64,000 bases of DNA. Source: Streptomyces sp. MP131-18 (GTDB lineage Bacteria; Actinomycetota; Actinomycetes; Streptomycetales; Streptomycetaceae). Position 1 is the stretch's first letter; the number at the start of each line of letters is the position of its first letter. The stretch lies in assembly GCF_001984575.1 (NCBI RefSeq), contig NZ_LZNS01000001.1, positions 4,779,553 through 4,843,552 of the forward strand, given 5' to 3'. The notes beneath the pieces were generated by a model that did no database searches, was not told the origin of the DNA, and saw only the letters and a program-made list of their open reading frames with translations. The position numbers and the translations under genes were made by a program. Below are positions 35,706-42,859 of the stretch, piece by piece.

Positions 35706-36284
35706 TCAACCCGCGCGGCCCGTCCCGAGCTTCGCTGGCTGTGCGGACGCGAGCAGCATTGCCGCCATCTCCTTCGCCCGCCGTGCGGGCTCGGTGGAGC
35801 GTTCACGCAGCGCCGTGACGATCGCGCCGTCGAGCAGCAGGATGAACCTCTCGGCGAGCGCGGCGGGCTCCGGGTGACCCGCCGAGGCGAGGAGTTCTTC
35901 GAGGTACGCGATGACCGAGCGTTTGTGCTCGGCGGCCACCCGGTGGGCGGGGCTGGTGGCGTCGGCGATTTCCACCATGGCGTTGATGGAGGCGCAGCCG
36001 CGGAAGTCCTCGATGGCGAAGCTCTCCGCCAGCGCGTCGAACACGGCCAGCGGCGAGCCTCCCCGGTCGGCTACCGCCTGTGCCAGCCAGTTCCGCCAGC
36101 GCTCGTCGTAGCCGCGCAGCATGGTCACGACGAGGTCGTCCTTGCTGTCGAAGTGTCGGTAGAAGGAGGCGCGGCCGACCCCGGAGTCGGCCAGTAGCCG
36201 CTCGACCCCGACCGCGCGGATGCCCTCCGCGTAGAAGAGCTTCTCCGCGGCTCGGACCAGGCGTTCCCGGGCTTGCGTCGGCAT
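35706..36284 (-). CDS. TetR-family regulator of the divergent MFS pump
   Basis: The product is 192 residues from ATG 36284. The DNA-binding helix-turn-helix (about 5-50) reads A-E-K-L-F-Y-A-E-G-I-R-A-V-G and L-A-D-S-G-V-G-R-A-S-F-Y-R-H-F. The C-terminal domain with R-G-C-A-S-I-N-A-M-V-E resembles the same TetR subgroup as the regulator at 29.3-29.8 kb. Two 20-bp near-palindromes sharing ACCGATCG lie in the 111-bp space before the divergent efflux gene. Autorepression and repression of the pump are expected. Confidence 0.9.
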   Translation of the reverse strand: MPTQARERLVRAAEKLFYAEGIRAVGVERLLADSGVGRASFYRHFDSKDDLVVTMLRGYDERWRNWLAQAVADRGGSPLAVFDALAESFAIEDFRGCASINAMVEIADATSPAHRVAAEHKRSVIAYLEELLASAGHPEPAALAERFILLLDGAIVTALRERSTEPARRAKEMAAMLLASAQPAKLGTGRAG

Positions 36285-36315
36285 GGGGCCCAGGCTACCC
36301 CCGCACTGGCCATAA

Positions 36316-36363
36316 ACGGTACCGATCGATACCGTATCTTGAGTCGGAACCGATCGGTACCGT
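36316..36363. promoter_or_regulatory. tandem TetR operators sharing CGGWACCGATCGRTACCG
   Basis: Sites at 36316-36335 (ACGGTACCGATCGATACCGT) and 36344-36363 (TCGGAACCGATCGGTACCGT) align over 20 bp with three differences and each is a near-perfect palindrome. They are 28 bp apart and lie 32-79 bp before the MFS ATG and after the tetR ATG. Confidence 0.7.
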
Positions 36364-36395
36364 TTTGGGTCGCGGACCAGGAAGTGAGAACCCCC

Positions 36396-37637
36396 ATGTC
36401 CACCGAGTCCACCGAGTCCACCGAACTGCCACCGGCCGGAGCCGCTACGGCGCCGTCGTCCCCGCAGGGGGCCCCCGGCGCCGGCCGCTGGGGGGTGCGG
36501 GTGCTGGCCCTCGGCGTCTTCGTGGTCGGCACCGGGGAATTCGTCCTGGCCGGACTGCTTCCCATGCTCAGTGCGTCGCTGGACGTCCCCATGGCCGTGG
36601 CCGGCCAGGTGATCACCGCCTTCGCGCTGTCGTGCGCGATTGCGGCCCCGGTGCTCACCGCCCTCTCGGCGAACTGGCCACGACGCCGTGTGCTGCTGTT
36701 CTCCGTGTTCACCTACCTCGTCGGCAGCATCGGCACCGCGCTCGCTCCGTCGTACGCCGTGGTCCTCATGGCGCAGATCGTGGCGGCCGTCGGGGTCGGG
36801 GTCTTCGTCCCGACCGCTTCCGTCACGGCCGCCGCGCTGGTGCCGGCCGAGCGCAGGGGCCGGGCTATCGCCACCACCGTCACCGGATTCACCGTTGCCG
36901 TCGCGTTCGGGGCACCGCTGGGCACCATGCTCGGAGAACTTCTGGGCTGGCGGACCACCCTGTGGTTCGCCGCCGCACTCGCCGCCCTCGGCATGCTCGG
37001 AATACTGGTGCTGCTGCCCCGCGACCTCTCCGTTCCCGCGCCCACGGGTCTGCGTCGGCGACTGCGGCCCCTCGCCCAGGGGCGAATCCTCGCCGTGCTC
37101 GGCACCACGCTCATCGGCTTCACCGCCGTCTACATCCCCTACACCTACATCGGGGCGGTGTTCGAGCCCGCGACATCCGGCGACGGCGTCCGTCTGTCCA
37201 TTCTGATGTTCGTGCTCGGAGCCATCGGCACGGTCGGGAACCTCGCCGCCGGTACCCTCGCCGATCGAATCGGCAGTCGGCACGTGGTGGCCGCAGCGCT
37301 GACGTGGTTGCTCGTCAGCCTGCTCGTTCTCCCCTTCGCCACCTCGCACTTCGCGGCAGCGGTCGGGCTGATCCTCTGCTACGGCGTAGCGGCCTTCGCG
37401 ATCACGACCCCGCAGCAGCACCGCCTCCTCGCCCTTGAACCCGGCTCGGCTTCCGTGCTGGTCTCCCTCAACCAGGCCGTTCTGTACCTGGCCATCGCTC
37501 TGTCGGGAGCCGTCGGTGGCATCGGGATCGCCTGGGTCGGCACCAACAACCTCAGCCTCATCGCCGCCGCGCTCGCCGCTCTCGCACTCGGCCTGTCCCA
37601 CCTGGCGACCCGGCTGGCCGGCCCGGCCCTCGACTGA
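36396..37637 (+). CDS. MFS drug efflux transporter (DHA1, Cmx/CmlA-like)
   Basis: The 413-residue protein has 12 predicted transmembrane helices and a short N-terminal tail containing S-T-E-S-T-E-S-T-E from a 9-bp repeat. G-T-G-E-F-V-L-A-G-L-L-P in helix 1 and W-P-R-R-R-V-L-L in the loop between helices 2 and 3 (motif A-like) are typical of the chloramphenicol/arabinose efflux group. Helix 5 carries a G-x-P motif (F-G-A-P-L-G). Its control by a divergent TetR gene with two operators suggests inducible export of a toxic small molecule. The drug is not inferable. Confidence 0.9.
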   Translation: MSTESTESTELPPAGAATAPSSPQGAPGAGRWGVRVLALGVFVVGTGEFVLAGLLPMLSASLDVPMAVAGQVITAFALSCAIAAPVLTALSANWPRRRVLLFSVFTYLVGSIGTALAPSYAVVLMAQIVAAVGVGVFVPTASVTAAALVPAERRGRAIATTVTGFTVAVAFGAPLGTMLGELLGWRTTLWFAAALAALGMLGILVLLPRDLSVPAPTGLRRRLRPLAQGRILAVLGTTLIGFTAVYIPYTYIGAVFEPATSGDGVRLSILMFVLGAIGTVGNLAAGTLADRIGSRHVVAAALTWLLVSLLVLPFATSHFAAAVGLILCYGVAAFAITTPQQHRLLALEPGSASVLVSLNQAVLYLAIALSGAVGGIGIAWVGTNNLSLIAAALAALALGLSHLATRLAGPALD

Positions 37638-37667
37638 CGACGCCCCGGCGTGCCCGGAAGACGCCGG

Positions 37668-37753
37668 AAACGCCAAGATCCCGCCCGATCAGGTCGATCG
37701 GGCGGGATCTCGTCAACCGCTCACACCTGGACTCGTGAACGGCCCTGCTGTGG
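37668..37753. repeat. copy A of an 86-88-bp direct repeat shared with the tRNA-Ala 3' flank
   Basis: This stretch aligns with 42643-42730 from AAACGCCAAGATCCCG to TGCTGTGG, with scattered mismatches and a 2-bp gap. Both contain the same hairpin with compensatory base changes. Here no tRNA follows; instead a second hairpin starts. The pair bounds a 5-kb segment with protease and two-component genes, so it may be a remnant attachment site. Confidence 0.6.
37677..37709 (+). terminator. perfect 14-bp hairpin after the MFS gene
   Basis: Arms GATCCCGCCCGATC (37677-37690) and its complement (37696-37709) enclose a 5-nt loop, 40 nt after the MFS stop. A second stem, ACTCGTGAACG with its complement at 37731-37766, follows. 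They may terminate the MFS transcript, but the first is also part of the direct repeat. Confidence 0.6.
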
Positions 37754-37766
37754 GGCGTTCACGAGT

Positions 37767-38489
37767 AGGCCTGACCAGCGCGTTCTCGGCCCTTCGAAGA
37801 TCGTTCCCCAGATCGACAAAGATCGCTCCCCAGGCCCGGCTGGTCCGGAGTGAGCCGGGCGGCACCCGGCAGCCGAGGACGTCGTCGCGTGCATCAGGGA
37901 GCGGATGACCGTCCGCTGCCGACGAGGCGGTGCCGACCGAGACCGTATTGCGGAGGTCGTACACGTGGTCGCGGTGGACGCGGGCACCGCCGCGCACCTT
38001 GCGGCGGGCTCCCTTCCGGCGGGAAAGCGATGAGCAAGCGTGCCGAACGGAACACCTGGCGACCAGGGCCACGATTCAGTGCGCGACTTCGCCCCTGCCT
38101 CGCCATGAACCTGCAGCTCAGCTGCCCGCACACTCGCTCACCCACGAAACGTGGCCCAAGTCAGGTTTCAGACCACAGGCCGGGACCACTTCCGGAGTTC
38201 AGAGGTCATCGACTGGGCGGAGATGTCGTCCCCGGGCCTCCGCCTCTACCGTCACGCGGCGACGGATACACGGCAGCGGTGCGGCTTCCCATGCGTGTCC
38301 ACCGTCATCCGGCCTGTCTGGACACGCTGATACACAACTGAGCGGTTGCCGCGTCGCGTCTGATACGCGGGAGAGACCTGCTGGTAGACCGCTGGGGCCA
38401 GGGTGAGGCCGGACGGGACGGCTGACCGCTGTCCCCCAGCAGCAGCCTGCCCCAGCGATGGCTGGCGGCAGACGAGAGGGGAGACACGC
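37767..38489. other. 0.7-kb stretch without an intact gene
   Basis: A plus-strand frame at about 37870-38033 ends with A-E-V-V-H-V-V-A-V-D-A-G-T-A-A-H-L and a TGA and has fair GC3 bias; it may be the tail of a lost gene. GATCGTTCCCCAG and GATCGCTCCCCAG repeat at about 37799-37834. The remainder before the protease start is unremarkable. Confidence 0.35.
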
Positions 38490-40097
38490 ATGCACATGTT
38501 GAAATACCGAAGGGCGGTCGGCGCGCTGATGACGGGGATCGCGCTCGCCGCGATCCTTGTGGCCCCTTCGCCGGCGCAGGCCGTCGTGGGGGGCACCGAG
38601 TCCACCCATGCTTACTCGTTCATGGGCTCGTTCCAGCTGTCCTACCCCGCCCCGCCGCGCCCGGACCAGCACGGTTGCGGGGTGGCGGTCCTTGCGCCGC
38701 AATGGGTCCTGACCGCCAGTCATTGCGCCGGCAGGAACCCAACTAATGCGAAGGCGGGTGTCCCGCGTGACTGGACGGTCCGGGTCGGGTCACTGGACAC
38801 CACCTCCGGAGGCGAGGTCGCCGAGGTCGACCATTACTACCGGCTGGCGACCAGTCGCGACGAGGGGGGGTTCTGGGGCCGTGACCTCGCGTTGATGCAC
38901 CTGCGGACCCCGGTTCGGGCCGAGCCGGTGCGGATCGCCTCGACCACGCCGCCGGACAACACGCCCGTCCGCATCATGGGCTGGGGCATGACCTGCGACG
39001 ACATCAACAACGCGGAGTGTTTCCCCACGCGGCTGCGGGAGGCTGACACTGTGGTGCAGCCGATCTCGACGTGCCCGTCAGCCGTGCCCAGCGGAGAGCT
39101 GTGTATCGGCAGCCGCGACGGCAGTGTCGCCGCGTCGAACATGGACTCGGGTGGGCCTGCGCTGGTCCGCGACGGCGACCAGTGGGCCCTGGCCGGTGTG
39201 GTCAGCGGCCCCGACGCAAGCGGCAAGACGCTGTTCACCGACGTCACCAGGCATGCCGACTGGATCAACGGCATCATCACGGGCACCGACGTGCCCCCCG
39301 ATGATCTGATCCCGGACGTGGAAGGCTCGGTGGACCTGGGCGGCTGTGCGGGCTCGGTGGTCCGCACCCCCACCTCCCGGCCGCAGGACCCGGCGCTGGT
39401 GCTGACCAACGGTCACTGCGTGCAAGGACAGCGGCCCGCGCCCGGGACCGCGACAGTGGATCAGCCAGCCGATCGCGAGGTGCCTATTGCCGACCGTCAG
39501 GGCTATCCCCAAACCACCGCCCATACGGAACGGTTGGTGTACGCGACGATGACCGGCACCGACATCGCGCTCTATCGCCTGGACAAGACCTACGGACAGT
39601 TGGAGGCCGAAGGCGCGAAGATCTTCCAACTCACCTCCACGCCCGTGCGCGCAGGTGACCCACTGACCGTGGCGTCCGTCGGCACCCGCTACCACTGCAC
39701 CGCCGAGGCCGTGGTCCCGCACCTGCGGGAGGGCGGCTACCAGCAGAACAACTCGATCCGGTACGCCAGCAGCGAAAACTGCGGCCCCGGGCACGGCGAC
39801 TCCGGTTCGGCGCTGCTGGCCTCCGACGGCACCACGGTCGTGGGAATCCACAACACCCACAACGCCGACGGCGAGCAATGCACCGACAACAACCCCTGCG
39901 AAGTGGGCCAGAACGGGGAAGTGACCTCCACGCAGGGCCGTGGTTATGGCCAGCAGGTTCACATGATCACGGCCTGCCTGGCCGAGGGATCAGAACTGGA
40001 CCTGTCCCGCCAGGGCTGCACACTCACCGGCGGACCCGGCCCCGGCGTGGGCGCGATGGAGGCAGAATTCATCAGGCCGGGATCCCCCGCCGCATGA
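38490..40097 (+). CDS. secreted protease with two trypsin-like (S1) domains
   Basis: The 535-residue protein starts at ATG 38490 after GAGAGGGGAG. Residues 1-31 are a Sec signal ending A-Q-A; the next residues are V-V-G-G-T-E, the mature N-terminus typical of activated trypsins. Domain 1 (32-275): T-A-S-H-C near 77, R-D-L-A-L near 131 and M-D-S-G-G-P near 220 (Met replaces the usual Gly). Domain 2 (about 285-510): T-N-G-H-C, T-D-I-A-L and G-H-G-D-S-G-S-A-L. Both triads look complete. Cys pairs surround each His and Ser. Processing by signal peptidase alone would create the activated N-terminus. It lies 36 nt upstream of a response regulator gene. Confidence 0.88.
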   Translation: MHMLKYRRAVGALMTGIALAAILVAPSPAQAVVGGTESTHAYSFMGSFQLSYPAPPRPDQHGCGVAVLAPQWVLTASHCAGRNPTNAKAGVPRDWTVRVGSLDTTSGGEVAEVDHYYRLATSRDEGGFWGRDLALMHLRTPVRAEPVRIASTTPPDNTPVRIMGWGMTCDDINNAECFPTRLREADTVVQPISTCPSAVPSGELCIGSRDGSVAASNMDSGGPALVRDGDQWALAGVVSGPDASGKTLFTDVTRHADWINGIITGTDVPPDDLIPDVEGSVDLGGCAGSVVRTPTSRPQDPALVLTNGHCVQGQRPAPGTATVDQPADREVPIADRQGYPQTTAHTERLVYATMTGTDIALYRLDKTYGQLEAEGAKIFQLTSTPVRAGDPLTVASVGTRYHCTAEAVVPHLREGGYQQNNSIRYASSENCGPGHGDSGSALLASDGTTVVGIHNTHNADGEQCTDNNPCEVGQNGEVTSTQGRGYGQQVHMITACLAEGSELDLSRQGCTLTGGPGPGVGAMEAEFIRPGSPAA

Positions 40098-40133
40098 TGG
40101 ACCTCCAGCGCCTACGTCGTCCGATGGGGAGAG

Positions 40134-40862
40134 ATGTCAGTTCCAGTGACCGGGGGAAACACCCTGGCGCCTGTGGCGATCCTGCTCATCGAGGACGACG
40201 AGGTGATCCGCAGATCGGTCACCATGGCGCTGGAGCGCTACGGCTACCGTGTCACCTCCGCCGGTGACGGCTTGACCGGACTCGAACTGTTCTGGGAAGG
40301 CCGCCACGACCTGCTGCTGCTGGACGTGATGCTGCCCGGCCTCGACGGCATCGGGCTGTGCCGTCGGGTCAGGGAGACCAGCATGGACCCGATCCTGATG
40401 ATGTCCGCGCGCGGCGACGCACTGGACGTGGTCTCCGGCTTGGAGGCGGGCGCCGACGACTACGTGGTCAAACCCGTCGACACCGCGGTGCTGGTGGCCC
40501 GGATCCGCTCGCTGCTGCGGCGGGCGACCTTCAGCCCTGCGGCGCGGCCGGAGGATCCCGATCGTCCGGCCGAACGCGCTCCGCTGGTCTTCGGCGACCT
40601 GACCATCGACACCGCCGGCCTTGAGGTGTTTCATGCGGGCGAACCGGTCGCGCTGGCCCCCTCCGAGCTGCGGCTCCTGCTGGAGTTCGCCGCGAACCCC
40701 GGCGTCGTTCTGGACCGGCAGATGCTGCTGCGCAACGTGTGGGAGTATGGCTGGCACGGCGACAGCCGCGTGGTCGACCTGTGCGTCCAGCGGCTGCGGA
40801 GGAAGATCGGAGCCGAGCGGATCCAGACCGTCCGCGGGTTCGGCTACAAGTTGCGGCGCTGA
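40134..40862 (+). CDS. OmpR/PhoB-family response regulator (CseB-like)
   Basis: The 242-residue protein has a receiver domain (E-D-D early, phospho-Asp in L-L-L-D-V-M-L-P near 62, V-V-K-P near 111) and a C-terminal winged helix (about 148-240, ending V-R-G-F-G-Y-K-L). The sequence F-W-E-G-R-H-D-L and the V-R-E-T-S-M-D-P-I region resemble CseB, the regulator of envelope stress sigma-E in Streptomyces. No sigE or cseA lies here, so it is a paralogue with unknown target. The kinase gene begins 1 nt after its stop. The secreted protease upstream may be a target or part of the same operon. Confidence 0.9.
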   Translation: MSVPVTGGNTLAPVAILLIEDDEVIRRSVTMALERYGYRVTSAGDGLTGLELFWEGRHDLLLLDVMLPGLDGIGLCRRVRETSMDPILMMSARGDALDVVSGLEAGADDYVVKPVDTAVLVARIRSLLRRATFSPAARPEDPDRPAERAPLVFGDLTIDTAGLEVFHAGEPVALAPSELRLLLEFAANPGVVLDRQMLLRNVWEYGWHGDSRVVDLCVQRLRRKIGAERIQTVRGFGYKLRR

Positions 40863-40863
40863 C

Positions 40864-42315
40864 ATGGACACCCTGCACGATCTGCTGAACTGGCGTTCGT
40901 TGCGCTGGAAGATCGCTGTGCTTGTCGCCGTGGCCTGCTGCGCCATCGCGCTGACTGCCGGGGTTCTGGTCCACCGCAGCATCCTGGCCCGGTCGCTGAA
41001 CGACGGCAGCGCCAAGGCCGTGACGGAGCTGTCCCTGGCCCTGCAGGCCTACGAGCGGGACGGCGCCCCGCCCGACTGGCTTCGGATGTCGCCCGGGGCC
41101 ATGCCCGACGAGCTGTTGCGCCGGCTCCGGGCCCCGCAGGGCCTGAGGGACGGGTATGCCACCTGGTACGACGGTGACGGCCCCGGGGATCATCCCTCGA
41201 TGTGGGCGGCGCAGACGTACAGGGGCAGCCCCGTGGCGGTGGAGGTCGACATGACATCCGACCTGCTCACCCGGCGCGCCCTGGATCGGAACCTGTGGAA
41301 GTACTCCCTCGTCGCGCTGGCCGTCGTCGTACCGCTGTCGGCGCTCGCCGCGGAACTGCCCAACCGCAGGCTGCGGCGGGTGGCGTGGACCGCACGACGG
41401 ATCGCGGCCGGTGACCTGGCCGCCAGGACCGCTGCCAGTGCCCCGTCCGGGAACCTTTGCCCCATGAGCCGCGTCGTCAGGCGCGGTCAGCTGCAAGGCG
41501 GAGGGTCGCCCTCGTACGCATGGGGGTCCCCCCAGGCCCTCAAGGGCCTGGGGGAGTACTCGGGCGAGCCCGACAACGTAGCCGATGGCCGTACTTGGCG
41601 GTGCGGTGGGGCAAAGGTTCCCGGGCGGGGCACCAGCCGCGGCGGCGACGAGATCGCCGAGATCTCTGCCACCGTAGATTCGATGGCCGACAGCCTGCTC
41701 GCGCGGCTGCTGGCCGAGCAGCGCTTCACCGCCGACGTCGCCCACGAACTGCGCACCCCGCTGATGGGTCTGGTCACCGCGAGCGAGTTGCTCCCCGAGG
41801 GGGAGGCCACGGATCTGGTCAGGGACCGGGTGGGGGTGCTGCGGACCCTGGTGGAGAATCTGCTGGAGATCTCCCGGCTCGACGCGGGCGCCGAGCGGGC
41901 CGACCTGGGACCCGTTCCGCTCGCCGAGGCGGTCGGGGAGTCGCTGGTCCGCACCGGGCTGCATACACAGCTCACCACGGCTGGCGCCCTGTCCGCCGAG
42001 ACCGACCCGCGTCGGCTCGACAGGATCGTCGCCAACCTGATCGTCAACGCCCACCGGCACGGTCGCGCCCCCATCGAGGTCGAGGTGGCGGGGACCTGCG
42101 TGACCATACGGGACCACGGCCCGGGCTTCCCCCGCGAACTGCTCGCCGACGGGCCCCAACGGTTCCACACCGGGGCGTCGGAACGCGGCCGAGGCCACGG
42201 CCTCGGGCTGACCATCGCGCTCGGCCAGGCCCAGGTCATCGGGGCGTCGCTGTCCTTCGCCAACGCGCCCGATGGCGGGGCCGTCGCCACGCTTCGCCTC
42301 CCGGCGGCCGACTGA
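40864..42315 (+). CDS. sensor histidine kinase (CseC-like) with a MITE-encoded insertion in its HAMP domain
   Basis: The 483-residue protein has a first helix at about 16-38, an extracytoplasmic sensor of about 100 residues, a second helix at about 142-160, HAMP, HisKA (A-H-E-L-R-T-P near 294) and HATPase_c (I-V-A-N-L-I-V-N-A-H-R, D-H-G-P-G-F, G-H-G-L-G-L-T). The HAMP domain is split: R-I-A-A-G-D-L-A-A-R-T-A-A-S at its start and R-G-G-D-E-I-A-E-I further on are separated by 66 extra codons (192-257) derived from a 194-bp mobile element plus a 4-bp target duplication. The element has no stop in this frame, so a full-length but altered kinase can be made. Signal transduction through HAMP is probably affected. 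Confidence 0.88.
   Translation: MDTLHDLLNWRSLRWKIAVLVAVACCAIALTAGVLVHRSILARSLNDGSAKAVTELSLALQAYERDGAPPDWLRMSPGAMPDELLRRLRAPQGLRDGYATWYDGDGPGDHPSMWAAQTYRGSPVAVEVDMTSDLLTRRALDRNLWKYSLVALAVVVPLSALAAELPNRRLRRVAWTARRIAAGDLAARTAASAPSGNLCPMSRVVRRGQLQGGGSPSYAWGSPQALKGLGEYSGEPDNVADGRTWRCGGAKVPGRGTSRGGDEIAEISATVDSMADSLLARLLAEQRFTADVAHELRTPLMGLVTASELLPEGEATDLVRDRVGVLRTLVENLLEISRLDAGAERADLGPVPLAEAVGESLVRTGLHTQLTTAGALSAETDPRRLDRIVANLIVNAHRHGRAPIEVEVAGTCVTIRDHGPGFPRELLADGPQRFHTGASERGRGHGLGLTIALGQAQVIGASLSFANAPDGGAVATLRLPAAD
41439..41632. mobile_element. 194-bp MITE-like element with 26-bp terminal inverted repeats and CCAG target duplication
   Basis: The ends are 26-bp inverted repeats (left starts TGCCCCGTCCGGG, right ends CCCGGGCGGGGCA) with one mismatch. 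CCAG occurs at 41435-41438 and again at 41633-41636. Removing the element and one CCAG restores an uninterrupted HAMP domain. An internal 11-bp stem (CCCCCAGGCCC with its complement, around 41530-41555) lies within. It encodes no transposase, so it would need one in trans. Length plus duplication is 198 bp, hence the reading frame is kept. Confidence 0.82.
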
Positions 42316-42642
42316 CGCGTCACGGAACGCCGCACGGCACGGCGGGCCACGGCGCCACGCAACCGACGCGCCGCCGGCTTTGATACCGGCAGGATGGGCC
42401 TATCTCGTCATACCGGTGCCAAAGCCCCGTCGTTCTCGCGATCGGCGCGGAATGATCACACGAGTCCGAGGGCGGCTGGTGGCCGGGTCATGTCCCGCCC
42501 GTGATGACGCAGGGCTCCACCCAGCCCCGCCGTGGCGGGGCCCCTCGGCATGCCCGCGGACCGCACCAGCGGCCTGCCCGCCAGCGAGCGACTCCGGCAC
42601 AGCACCACAGACCACCCCGAACAGGCTTCGAACGAGGCCCAC
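42316..42642. other. 327-bp gap between kinase and repeat; no gene seen
   Basis: No plausible frame or RNA is visible. A short stem CCCCGCCGTGGCGGGG (about 42527-42542) could terminate the kinase transcript. Confidence 0.4.
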
Positions 42643-42730
42643 AAACGCCAAGATCCCGTCCGATCGGCATAATCGGACGGGATCCCGTCAACCGTCTACG
42701 AGCTAACTCGTGAACGGCCCTTTGCTGTGG
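42643..42730. repeat. copy B of the direct repeat, at the 3' end of tRNA-Ala
   Basis: It aligns with 37668-37753. Its last three bases are the complement of the tRNA 3' terminal CCA of the gene (GTCCA). The hairpin stem has C-to-T and G-to-A changes relative to copy A that keep pairing. Confidence 0.6.
42652..42684 (-). terminator. rho-independent-like terminator of tRNA-Ala
   Basis: A 13-bp perfect stem (42652-42664 with 42672-42684, loop 7) lies 44 nt after the tRNA on the minus strand and is followed there by TTGGCGTTTG. Confidence 0.65.
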
Positions 42731-42801
42731 ACCTGAGGGGATTTGAACCCCTGACCCCCTCGTTGCGAACGAGATGCGCTACCAGGCTGCGCTACAGGCC
42801 C
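42728..42801 (-). tRNA. tRNA-Ala (anticodon CGC)
   Basis: The 74-nt sequence folds as a cloverleaf: acceptor GGGCCTG with CAGGTCC, D-stem GCGC/GCGC, anticodon stem TCTCG/CGAGG with loop TTCGCAA (anticodon CGC), T-arm AGGGG-TTCAAAT-CCCCT and discriminator A. The acceptor contains G3:U70, the alanine identity pair. CCA is not encoded. Island-like DNA lies on its 3' side. Confidence 0.95.
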
Positions 42802-42859
42802 GTGTTCCGCAGAAACTGTAGCACTCCGCCGGGGGTGGTCCGAAATCCGTTCTCGGGGG

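Noticed and set aside
41461..41620. The extra 66 residues of the kinase as a natural sensory domain
   Set aside because: They coincide exactly with an inverted-repeat element plus target duplication and their composition is unlike any folded domain.
37668..42730. Integrative conjugative element at tRNA-Ala
   Set aside because: No integrase, excisionase, replication or transfer gene was found between the repeats; only the weaker term island-like is justified.
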